Shown here one piece after another: positions 41,804 through 49,565 of a DNA stretch of 57,527 nt. Source of the stretch: Lachnospiraceae bacterium (GTDB lineage: Bacteria > Bacillota > Clostridia > Lachnospirales > Lachnospiraceae); NCBI GenBank assembly GCA_017619615.1, contig JAFZRY010000018.1, positions 1 to 57,527 of the forward strand, given 5' to 3'. Both the position numbers and the translations under genes were made by a program. Under the pieces are notes generated by a model, which worked only from the letters and a program-made list of their open reading frames with translations, did no database searches and had not been told where the DNA came from. Every line of letters begins with the position of its first letter. The stretch's first letter is position 1.

Positions 41804-43054
41804 ATGAAAAACCGCATCCTGAGCGCCGCGCTCGCCGCCCTCCTGATCCTTTCCCTGGCCGCCTGCGGCAGCCAGCCCAAAACCACCGATCCGGCCACCA
41901 CACCCGCCGGCCCGGACAGCTCGCAGACACCTGCCACCACCGCGCAGCCTGCCACCGCCCCGGCCACGACCCCGGAGCACACCTACCAGGTCCTCTCCCC
42001 ATCCGGCGAACTCCTGGCCGAGATCGACTACCTCGCCGCCGCCACCGCCGCGGACGACGGGATCTTCTACAGTGTCTTCCATCCTGAGGAAAACAAGCTC
42101 ACTGACGACGCGGAATACCACTTATTCCGCACCTCGGACAAAACCGACATCTTCCTCGGCCGGCTGGAGAATCAGGGCTATGAAGCCCTCTATTCCCGCA
42201 CGGAGTTGAACGGCGTCGTCTACACCCTCGCCCTGACCGGCGACCCCATGGATAACGAGCAGGACACCCTCTGGCTCCTCCAGGCGGACGCCAAGGCGGG
42301 CACACTGAACCGTTACAAAGTTTCGGAGCACGCCCACCCCTACACCGCGCTGGCCGTGGTGAACGGCAAACTGCTGATCATGAACCATGAGATGAACGAG
42401 CCGAAGACCGACTCCGTCTATGAATTCGATCCCGCCTCCGCCTCCGTCCGCCAGGTCCTCACCCTTTCGACCGCGTCCGATTCCCTGCGCGGCCTCAGCG
42501 CGGACGGCGACGGCTTCTGCGTCCTGCGCCTTTCCCTCAGCAACGGCATGCCGAACGGGATCTTCCTGGACCGCTATGACAGCGCGTATAACAAAACCTC
42601 CGAAACGTCCATCACCGACCTCTTTACCCGGGCCGCGCAGAATGTCCATGGGATCATGTCCGCGGAAGACGCCATGAACGAGGCCGGCATGCCTGCCAGC
42701 GCCTTTTCCCTGACCGACGGCCGCTTCCTGGCCTACGAAAACTTCAGCATCACCCACATAATCTTTGACCTGGAGACCGGCGAGACCCTGTTTGCCGGAG
42801 ACGACCCCTACCCCTCCTCCCTGGGCGGCGGCGATAAGGTCTTCTACAAGATGCTCTTCCCCGAAGGCGAAGACAAGACCCCTGAATTCTTCCGCCTGCA
42901 GAACGGGCAGATCGAACACCCCACGTTCACGCTTCCGGAAGACTACCTGATTCAGGGCCTTTCCCACTCGCCCGCCGGCACCTGGCTCGCCCGCATGACC
43001 GACGGCACGGGCGCGAACCGGCCGGACGTGTACATCCTGTGGCAGGAACCGTAA
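41804..43054 (+). CDS. lipoprotein of unknown function
   Basis: A 416-residue protein from the ATG at 41804, whose signal peptide ends LSLAAC (Cys21). An exposed Thr/Pro/Ala/Gln-rich linker follows (about 22-62). The rest looks like an all-beta, propeller-like fold with repeated strands such as TLWLLQADAKAGTLNRYKV and SVYEFDPASASVRQVLTL. No catalytic motif is recognised. A GGAGA site lies upstream. It may be a surface sensor or structural lipoprotein. Confidence 0.72.
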   Translation: MKNRILSAALAALLILSLAACGSQPKTTDPATTPAGPDSSQTPATTAQPATAPATTPEHTYQVLSPSGELLAEIDYLAAATAADDGIFYSVFHPEENKLTDDAEYHLFRTSDKTDIFLGRLENQGYEALYSRTELNGVVYTLALTGDPMDNEQDTLWLLQADAKAGTLNRYKVSEHAHPYTALAVVNGKLLIMNHEMNEPKTDSVYEFDPASASVRQVLTLSTASDSLRGLSADGDGFCVLRLSLSNGMPNGIFLDRYDSAYNKTSETSITDLFTRAAQNVHGIMSAEDAMNEAGMPASAFSLTDGRFLAYENFSITHIIFDLETGETLFAGDDPYPSSLGGGDKVFYKMLFPEGEDKTPEFFRLQNGQIEHPTFTLPEDYLIQGLSHSPAGTWLARMTDGTGANRPDVYILWQEP

Positions 43055-43148
43055 ACGCAGTTCTGCGGCCGCCGGCACTTGGCCTCAGGCATTCGGCTGC
43101 CGGCGCCTGACCGCCGCCATCCGGCCGTTTAACATACTCATCCTCCCC

Positions 43149-43190
43149 GGGCCGCTCTGTCCTAAAAAACAGATGCGGCCCCTTTCTTTT
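43149..43190 (+). terminator. rho-independent terminator
   Basis: GGGCCGC-TCTGT pairs with ACAGA-T-GCGGCCC around an A-rich loop, then CTTTCTTTTT. A TGC-TATACT promoter for the next gene begins immediately after, at 43191-43199. Confidence 0.75.
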
Positions 43191-43256
43191 TCTGCTATAC
43201 TGATGGCAGGACTCCCCGCTGCTCCGGCAGTTTTCCCGTCGAACGGAGGGTTTGCC

Positions 43257-43988
43257 ATGTTTTCGTCCCTGTTTTCCTCATCCGTGACATCGCTCTGGAT
43301 CGGGCTCGCGTATATCGCGGGGGGCGCCGCCATGTGCGTGGGACTCGTCGCGCTGATCATCAAGGTATTTCCCGTAAAAGCGGAATTATCGCGCAAACTG
43401 CTGCATTTTTCCGTGATCGCGGTACTGTCCATCTGGCTGTACGCGTTTGAAAACTGGTTGATCGCGGAGCTGACGATGGCGGTGTTCCTGGCCGTCTTTT
43501 TCATCGCGCTGCTCGTAATCGAAAAGACACGCCTGTTCCGCTTCCTCTCCCGCGTCGCCTCGGAACGCACGCCCGGCGAGCTGCGGAAAAGCCTGTGCGT
43601 CATGTGTATCATGTTTATGATCCTGGTCGCCGTGTGCTGGGGATATCTGGATGAAAGGATCCTCGCCCTGGCCAGCATTTTCGCGTGGGGGCCGGGCGAC
43701 GGGGCGGCCGCGCTGATCGGCAAACGGTTCGGACGCATCAAGATCGGGCCGGGACGCAAAAAGTCGCTGGAGGGCTCGCTGGCCATGTTAGCGGTCTCGT
43801 TCCTGTGCGTGCTGATCATCCTTCTGGCCGGGCGCGTGTTCCCGTTCGGGTCCGCGCTGCTGGTCTCGCTGGCGACCGGCGGCGTGACCGCGTTCATGGA
43901 ACTGATGATCACCGACGGCTCGGACACTATTTACTGTCCCATGGCCGCCATGACCGTCCTGTGCCTCGCGCACGTGGTGTATCTGTAG
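43257..43988 (+). CDS. phytol/dolichol-kinase-like membrane protein (CTP-transferase fold)
   Basis: A 243-residue protein with about seven membrane segments. RKLLHF near residue 45 and WGPGDGAAALIGKRFGR...KKSLEGSLAM (about 142-176) are the motifs of the VTE5/SEC59 branch of the CDP-diglyceride synthase superfamily, which phosphorylates polyprenols or related lipids using CTP. The ATG at 43257 has GGAGGG eight bases upstream; the longer frame from 43173 reads through the promoter and is rejected. Nine bases separate it from the next gene. Confidence 0.75.
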   Translation: MFSSLFSSSVTSLWIGLAYIAGGAAMCVGLVALIIKVFPVKAELSRKLLHFSVIAVLSIWLYAFENWLIAELTMAVFLAVFFIALLVIEKTRLFRFLSRVASERTPGELRKSLCVMCIMFMILVAVCWGYLDERILALASIFAWGPGDGAAALIGKRFGRIKIGPGRKKSLEGSLAMLAVSFLCVLIILLAGRVFPFGSALLVSLATGGVTAFMELMITDGSDTIYCPMAAMTVLCLAHVVYL

Positions 43989-43997
43989 GAGGGGGCC

Positions 43998-44651
43998 ATG
44001 GACGCAGAAAAGAAAAGCAGCCGCCGCACGCTCCTCCTGTCCGTGCTGCTCAGCGCGCCCGGGCCGCTGATCCTGGGGCTCGGCCTCACCGTGGGCCGCA
44101 GCTCCACGCAGATCTCGGATTTCACGCGCCGGACCGCGGAGCTCCTGGCGCTGATCGTGGCCTACGTAATCTACACCGTCACGAACCGGCGCGAGGACAC
44201 GGACGCCAATAAAAAAGCCTCCCTGGAGAGGAAAGGCAATCTTTTCACCGGCGTGATCATGTGCATCAGCGGCCTCTGCATGCTTCTGCTCACCCTTCTG
44301 TCCGGCCGCGAGGACAAGGGGAACGTCGTTCCCGCGCTGATAGTCTCCTTCCTGGGCGTAGTCGCCAACACGATCTTCTGGCGGCGCTACACCGTCCTTT
44401 TCCGCCGCGAGGGCAACGCCATCCTGGGCGTCCAGGCCCGCCTCTACGGCGCCAAATCCGCCGTGGACATCTGCGTCACCGCCGCCCTCGCCGCCGTCCT
44501 CCTCTTCCCGGGCACGCGCGCCGCGGACCTCATCGACCGCGTCGGCTCCGTGCTGGTGGCGGGGTACATGGTGTGGTGCGGGATCCGGACGATCCGGGAA
44601 CAGCGGACCGGAAACAAAGAACAATTTCCGAAAGGAGAATCCCTTTTATGA
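43998..44651 (+). CDS. CDF-like membrane protein lacking metal-site histidines
   Basis: A 217-residue protein with about six membrane segments arranged like a cation diffusion facilitator without the cytoplasmic tail. In place of the helix 5 HxxxD it has ARLYGAKSAVD, and helix 2 also lacks the His-Asp pair. It may transport something else or be non-transporting. GGAGG precedes the ATG. Its stop overlaps the next start by four bases (ATGA), so it is coupled to the HD protein. Confidence 0.6.
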   Translation: MDAEKKSSRRTLLLSVLLSAPGPLILGLGLTVGRSSTQISDFTRRTAELLALIVAYVIYTVTNRREDTDANKKASLERKGNLFTGVIMCISGLCMLLLTLLSGREDKGNVVPALIVSFLGVVANTIFWRRYTVLFRREGNAILGVQARLYGAKSAVDICVTAALAAVLLFPGTRAADLIDRVGSVLVAGYMVWCGIRTIREQRTGNKEQFPKGESLL

Positions 44652-45091
44652 TCTATACCGACCTGACCAAAAAAGCCATGATCTTCAGCTTCCGCGCGCA
44701 CGGCAGCGCGGTCGACAAGAGCGGCATCCCCTACGTCTTTCACCCGCATCACGTGGCGGAAAGCATGCCCGACGAGATCACCACCGCCGTCGCCCTCCTG
44801 CACGACGTGGTGGAGGACACGAAGTACACGTTCGACGATCTCCGCCGCGCCGGCTTCCCGGAAGAAGTCCTCGCACCCCTGCAGCTGCTCACGCACAAGA
44901 AAGGCGTCCCGTACCTGGATTACGTCAAAAACCTGTCCGCGGACCCGGTCGCGCGACGCGTCAAACTGGGCGACCTGGCGCACAACAGCGACCTCACCAG
45001 ACTGAACAGCGTGACGGAAGAAGACCTGAAACGGATAGAAAAATATAAGCAGGCGCGGCAGATCCTGCTGGACGCGGAGAACGCGGAATAA
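44648..45091 (+). CDS. small HD-domain protein, RelA/SpoT-type (p)ppGpp hydrolase-like
   Basis: A 147-residue stand-alone HD protein like the MESH1/small alarmone hydrolase family. His35, His52-Asp53 and Asp109 (FHPHH, LLHDVVEDT, LGDLAHNSD) give the metal site, and Glu56-Asp57 is the catalytic ED pair of the hydrolase. It lacks a synthetase domain. Likely role: removing (p)ppGpp or a related 3'-phosphorylated nucleotide. The start was chosen at the ATGA overlap with the preceding gene, with AAAGGAG upstream. A terminator follows. Confidence 0.85.
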   Translation: MIYTDLTKKAMIFSFRAHGSAVDKSGIPYVFHPHHVAESMPDEITTAVALLHDVVEDTKYTFDDLRRAGFPEEVLAPLQLLTHKKGVPYLDYVKNLSADPVARRVKLGDLAHNSDLTRLNSVTEEDLKRIEKYKQARQILLDAENAE

Positions 45092-45097
45092 AACGAA

Positions 45098-45124
45098 CGG
45101 GCGGCCGGTGGCCGCCCGCTTTTT
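45098..45124. terminator. rho-independent terminator
   Basis: CGGGCGGCC pairs with GGCCGCCCG around GGT and is followed by CTTTTT. It ends the lipid-kinase-like/CDF-like/HD operon and faces the convergent nitroreductase gene. Confidence 0.8.
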
Positions 45125-45127
45125 GCC

Positions 45128-45646
45128 TCAAATGCGGTAAATGTAATTCTCCTTCCGCGGCGCTCTCTCCGGCGCCGGCGCGGCCGGATACCCGAGGATC
45201 AGGTGGCCGATCCCTTCGTAATCGCCTTCGATCCCCAGTTCTTTCAGGATCGCCTTCCCCTCATCGCTCTCAAACTCCTGCTTCGCGCGATGGATCCAGC
45301 AGCTCCCCACGCCCAGCGCTGCCGCCGCATTCATCAGGTTCCCCATCACCAGGCTCCCGTCGTACACATACGTCGGCACCGCCTTATTCGCCAGCACGAC
45401 CAGCACTTCCGGCGCCCCGTAGAACGGATCACCGTCCATCCCCATGATGGCGGCATTCATCTTCGAGAGCTTGTCCCGCACGGCGCGGTCCGTGACGGCG
45501 ATGATGATGGGGGACTGCTTGCCCATGCCGGTGGCGGCAAAGGTGCCGGCGGCGAGGATCTGATTTAGGGTTTCTTCAGGGATAAGGTCCGGAAGGTAGG
45601 AGCGGCAGGAGCGGCGGGTGGTGAGGGTGGTAAGGGTGTCTTGCAT
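45128..45646 (-). CDS. nitroreductase family protein
   Basis: A 172-residue FMN-dependent nitroreductase-fold protein. RRSCRSYLPD near the N-terminus is the FMN phosphate-contact motif, and ALGVGSCWIHRA and GIGHLILGYPA are the typical later blocks. The start at 45646 has AGGAGG seven bases upstream; the longer frame to 45712 runs into the AT-rich intergenic DNA. It is short for the family, as are many clostridial members. Substrate unknown. The AT-rich island begins just upstream of this gene. Confidence 0.85.
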   Translation of the reverse strand: MQDTLTTLTTRRSCRSYLPDLIPEETLNQILAAGTFAATGMGKQSPIIIAVTDRAVRDKLSKMNAAIMGMDGDPFYGAPEVLVVLANKAVPTYVYDGSLVMGNLMNAAAALGVGSCWIHRAKQEFESDEGKAILKELGIEGDYEGIGHLILGYPAAPAPERAPRKENYIYRI

Positions 45647-45835
45647 GGTGGTACCTCCTGGGAATGCTTCTTTTGATTCTATTATCTCCGATGATGAGAA
45701 AATATGCAACAATTGAATTCCCCTTCCATCTATGATATTGTTGTACTGCGTATATTGAATTAAGTGAAATCACTTTGCCATAGTGACAGAAAAGAGTGAT
45801 GATCAAAACAACCATCTATCGTAACAGGGGAGACA

Positions 45836-48800
45836 ATGAATCAGGAAACGCTTACTGAACTGCGACAAGGCCTTGAGACCGCGTATATCGATAGTTCCGT
45901 TTCTTCGGCTACTATGTTCCAGCCGCAGTTTATTTCCAATGACTATCATGAAGGTAAAAAAGTTCTGTCTTCTATCGAAGAGGAATTACATTCCTGTGAC
46001 AGCTTTAGGATCAGTGTTGCATTTATTACAATGAGCGGTATCGCCCCTTTGCTTCAGACGCTGTACGAGCTCGAGCAAGCTGGTATTTCTGGACAAATAC
46101 TGACAACTAATTATCTTTCTTTTAGCGAACCAAAGGCTCTTCGCCTTTTGCATGAGCGCAAGAATCTTCAAATCAAAATGTATGATGTGGAGGCTGCAAG
46201 AGAAGGTTTCCACACCAAAGGATATATCTTCAAAAAAGATGAAATCTACCGGATCATAATCGGAAGTTCAAATATCACCAGTACAGCTCTTACCAGTAAT
46301 AAAGAATGGAATACTAAGATTGTTTCTACTGAAAATGGCGAGATGGCAGAGCAGATTTTGGCTGAATTCCAGAAATTCTGGAAATCCGAATATGCTCTTG
46401 AGTTTGAAGATTTTATTGAACGGTATCAAACACAATATGAGATTGTCAAACATCAGCGAGAAGCTGCTATAGCAGATAATCCTATTTCTATCGCAAAATA
46501 CCGTCTACAGCCTAACTCCATGCAAGTTGGATTCATTGCGAACCTTAAGAAGATTCTGAATCTAGGAGAAAAACGAGCACTCCTAATTAGCGCTACAGGT
46601 ACCGGGAAAACCTTTGCTTCTGCTTTTGCAATGCGGGAACTTGGGTTTAAGCGTGTTTTGTTTTTGGTACACAGAAATCAGCTTGCCAGACAGGCAAAAC
46701 TGTCTTATGAACGTGTGTTTAGCCATTCGGTAAGTACAGGGATTGTAGGCGCTGGCCATTATGACTATGATGCAGATTATGTGTTTGCGACCAGAGATAC
46801 TTTGTGGCGTGAAGACCATCTTCATCATTATAAACCGGAGGACTTCGACTGTATCATTCTTGATGAAGCACATCATAGTTCTGCCGATACATACCAGCGG
46901 ATTATGAGTTATTTTCGTCCTCGTTTGTGGCTTGGTATGACTGCAACACCAGACAAACGTGATGACCATATAGAAGGACGAAATATATATGAAATCTTCC
47001 ATTACCAGATCGCCTACGAGATTCGTCTGCAGCAGGCTATGGAAGAAGATTTGTTGTGTCCTTTCCATTATTTTGGAATCAGCGACCTTTCCCTGATTGG
47101 TGACGAGAATAGTGCTAACAGAAAGCTATCCGTAGAAGATTTTTACCGACTAATTAGTGATGAACGTGTTAATCATATAGTTGAGAAAGCCACATACTTT
47201 GGCCATAGTGGAAATCGAGTAAAAGGACTGATTTTTTGTAGTCGAATTGCGGAAACAAAAGAACTGTCCAATAAATTTAACCATATCATCAATCCTGAAA
47301 ACGGGAAGTTCTTCCGCACCATCGCCCTTAATGGGGATGCTTCGGAAGAAGCGCGTGCTGAAGCATTTGAACGTCTCGCAATGAATGAAGAAGATGCGGA
47401 GGAGGGGCGGCAACCTCTGGATTACATTTTTTCCGTTGAGATTCTTAATGAAGGTGTTGATATTGTTGAAGTTAATCAGGTGATCATGCTGCGTCCGACG
47501 GAATCTCCTATTGTTTTTATTCAGCAGTTAGGAAGAGGCCTGCGAAAGGCGGATGACAAAGAATATGTGATTGTTCTTGATTTTATCGGAAATTATGAAA
47601 AGAATTTCATGATCCCAGTTGCTCTATCCGGAGACCGAACCTACAACCCGGATACAATTCGCAAATATGTAATTAGCGGTAATAGCACCATTCCTGGTGC
47701 TTCCACCGTCCATTTTGATGCTGTTGCACGGGAAAAGATATTCCGATCCATCGACAAGATTCGTGGAATGAAATCCATTATTCGGGACAGCTATGTTTCC
47801 CTTAAGAATCGGCTGGGACGGATCCCTTATCTAATGGATTTTTATGAGAATGGAGAGATCGATCCTTTGGTGATTATTCGAGAATACAAGACCTACCAGG
47901 ATTTTCTTCTGGCAGCTGAACCTGATTTGTATAAAGGGAAAATCAGTGATCTTGAAAGGCTTACACTGGATTACCTTTCCAAGACTGTTTTAAGCGGCGT
48001 GCGTCCATATGAATTGGAGATATTAAACCGTTTACTTACTTCAGACCATATATCACTTGACAAACTTTCTGAAGAGCTGAAAGATGCTTACCTTTCTTCC
48101 TTTGACCTGGCTTCACTAGAAAACGCAATCCAGGTTCTGGAAGGTCGATTCGTGAGCAAAGAAGAAGAATACCAGAAATATAAGCCCATTAGTATTCTAA
48201 ACAATCCGCAGGACGGGTTTATCCGACGAATGAAGAGTTATGCTGATCGTCTGCAGCACGAGGAATTCTATCGACAGATTCATGATATTATCTCTGTGGG
48301 ACTCACTCGCTATCATGACAAATATGGGTCTGTACAGAGAAAGGAAGGGCCATTTGTGCTATATGAGAAATACTCTCGCAGAGACGTGAGCCTTTTAATG
48401 AACTGCGGAAGGGATTTATCTTCCACTATGTATGGGATGAAGCGGATCGATGACGATGTCTTTATCTTTATCACCTATCATAAAATCGGCGCGGGGAGCG
48501 AAGATCTTCAATATGCTGAAGGAAAACCAGATTACGCAGATGCCTTTTCTGACAACATGACGTTCCGCTGGGATTCTCAAATTGGGAGAGGACCTGAAAG
48601 CAGTTATATGCAAGATGTTATAAGCGCGACAAGAAAGCATCTTTTGGTTAAAAAAAGTGATGCGGAAACCAGCTTTTATTACATGGGCACTTTCGACGTT
48701 ATTGAAACACGAGGTGACAAAAAACTAGATAATAGCGGGAGATTACGCGATATTACAAAGGTTACTATGAGAATGCATCATGGGGTCCGTGAGGACTTGT

Positions 48801-48841
48801 TAAAGTATCTGGAGAGCAATTTAATGGAGGAAGTGGTATGA
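45836..48841 (+). CDS. SauUSI-like type IV restriction enzyme (PLD nuclease-helicase-DUF3427)
   Basis: A 1001-residue protein with three parts. Residues 30-200 form a phospholipase-D-type nuclease domain with H126-x-K128 (FHTKGY) and the downstream GSSNITSTAL. Residues about 225-640 form an SF2 helicase: Walker A SATGTGKT (252-259), DEAH (343-346), TATPD and motif VI QQLGRGLRKA. Residues about 650-1000 match DUF3427. This order is that of SauUSI, which cleaves DNA containing methylated or hydroxymethylated cytosine. The gene is clearly AT-richer than its surroundings. A NUDIX gene overlaps its stop codon by four bases. Likely role: defence against modified phage or foreign DNA. Confidence 0.85.
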   Translation: MNQETLTELRQGLETAYIDSSVSSATMFQPQFISNDYHEGKKVLSSIEEELHSCDSFRISVAFITMSGIAPLLQTLYELEQAGISGQILTTNYLSFSEPKALRLLHERKNLQIKMYDVEAAREGFHTKGYIFKKDEIYRIIIGSSNITSTALTSNKEWNTKIVSTENGEMAEQILAEFQKFWKSEYALEFEDFIERYQTQYEIVKHQREAAIADNPISIAKYRLQPNSMQVGFIANLKKILNLGEKRALLISATGTGKTFASAFAMRELGFKRVLFLVHRNQLARQAKLSYERVFSHSVSTGIVGAGHYDYDADYVFATRDTLWREDHLHHYKPEDFDCIILDEAHHSSADTYQRIMSYFRPRLWLGMTATPDKRDDHIEGRNIYEIFHYQIAYEIRLQQAMEEDLLCPFHYFGISDLSLIGDENSANRKLSVEDFYRLISDERVNHIVEKATYFGHSGNRVKGLIFCSRIAETKELSNKFNHIINPENGKFFRTIALNGDASEEARAEAFERLAMNEEDAEEGRQPLDYIFSVEILNEGVDIVEVNQVIMLRPTESPIVFIQQLGRGLRKADDKEYVIVLDFIGNYEKNFMIPVALSGDRTYNPDTIRKYVISGNSTIPGASTVHFDAVAREKIFRSIDKIRGMKSIIRDSYVSLKNRLGRIPYLMDFYENGEIDPLVIIREYKTYQDFLLAAEPDLYKGKISDLERLTLDYLSKTVLSGVRPYELEILNRLLTSDHISLDKLSEELKDAYLSSFDLASLENAIQVLEGRFVSKEEEYQKYKPISILNNPQDGFIRRMKSYADRLQHEEFYRQIHDIISVGLTRYHDKYGSVQRKEGPFVLYEKYSRRDVSLLMNCGRDLSSTMYGMKRIDDDVFIFITYHKIGAGSEDLQYAEGKPDYADAFSDNMTFRWDSQIGRGPESSYMQDVISATRKHLLVKKSDAETSFYYMGTFDVIETRGDKKLDNSGRLRDITKVTMRMHHGVREDLLKYLESNLMEEVV

Positions 48842-49281
48842 AAACAATCAAGGTTGTTGCGGCCATTATCCAGTCATTCGGTAAGGATGGAGAGTCACTT
48901 GTTTTTGCAACACAGCGCGGATATGGAGAGTATAAAGACTGGTGGGAATTCCCTGGTGGAAAAATAGAAACCGGTGAAACGCCAGAAGAAGCATTGGTTC
49001 GCGAAATCCAAGAAGAACTGGCGGTTATTATTACAGTTGACAGGTACCTTACCACCGTTGAATACGACTATCCTGCATTTCATTTATCTATGGATTGCTT
49101 TTGGTGCAGTTTGACCGAAGGACATCTGACACTTCTGGAACACGAGGCTGCAAAATGGCTTCCTTTAAGCGACTTACGACAGGTGGATTGGTTGCCGGCA
49201 GATTTGATAGTCATTGATGCAGTCGAGAACGAACTTCAGAAGGGGAGAAGCCAAGAAATAGGTTTTGAAGGTGGGATATGA
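48838..49281 (+). CDS. NUDIX hydrolase (MutT-like)
   Basis: A 147-residue NUDIX pyrophosphatase. The Nudix box spans residues 41-63 (GGKIETGETPEEALVREIQE begins at 40) with Glu47, Arg55, Glu56, Glu59 and Glu60 in place; Ala replaces the usual Gly near its end. MutT-like members remove oxidised or otherwise modified dNTPs. Translation starts inside the stop codon of the SauUSI-like gene (ATGA overlap), so it belongs to the same AT-rich module, a linkage that points to a joint function rather than housekeeping. Confidence 0.9.
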   Translation: MKTIKVVAAIIQSFGKDGESLVFATQRGYGEYKDWWEFPGGKIETGETPEEALVREIQEELAVIITVDRYLTTVEYDYPAFHLSMDCFWCSLTEGHLTLLEHEAAKWLPLSDLRQVDWLPADLIVIDAVENELQKGRSQEIGFEGGI

Positions 49282-49508
49282 GTTTATTACACAAAGTACT
49301 AAAAAAAAATAATCCTGCAAGGTCTTACGACCCCTCCCTCCTCCGCCCCGTCATCCTCTCCAGCATCTGCACCGGAGAAAAAACCGCCGGCTTCCAGGAG
49401 ATCTCGACAGGGAAATTCCGGGAAGTGATGCTGGTCAAAAATGATGCGGATATCCAGAGATTCCGGGAACAGTACGGAATCGAGGGAGAGATCAAAACCA
49501 TATATTGA
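49278..49508 (+). CDS. small conserved protein (76 residues), AT/GC chimeric coding
   Basis: A 76-residue protein that starts inside the NUDIX stop codon (ATGA overlap). The first ~14 codons are AT-rich like the upstream genes (MSLLHKVLKKNNPA), then from about 49,320 codon use becomes GC-rich like the host (PSLLRPVILSSICTGEKTAG, then FREVMLVKNDADIQRF). I recall a small Firmicutes family with the SICTGE...GF pattern, of unknown function. The join suggests that the right border of an inserted segment falls within this gene, replacing its original N-terminus. Confidence 0.65.
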   Translation: MSLLHKVLKKNNPARSYDPSLLRPVILSSICTGEKTAGFQEISTGKFREVMLVKNDADIQRFREQYGIEGEIKTIY

Positions 49509-49519
49509 CACATCAAACA

Positions 49520-49538
49520 GGGCGGCCAGTGGCCGCCC
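49520..49538. terminator. stem-loop between convergent genes
   Basis: GGGCGGCC pairs with GGCCGCCC around AGT. The T-tracts on either side are poor, so it may only be a weak terminator. Confidence 0.5.
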
Positions 49539-49565
49539 CTGCTCGTTATTATACCTATATTCTTT

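Noticed and set aside
43998-44651. Annotation as a working CDF zinc/cobalt exporter
   Set aside because: Neither HxxxD metal site is present and the cytoplasmic domain is missing, so the similarity is only in the membrane layout.
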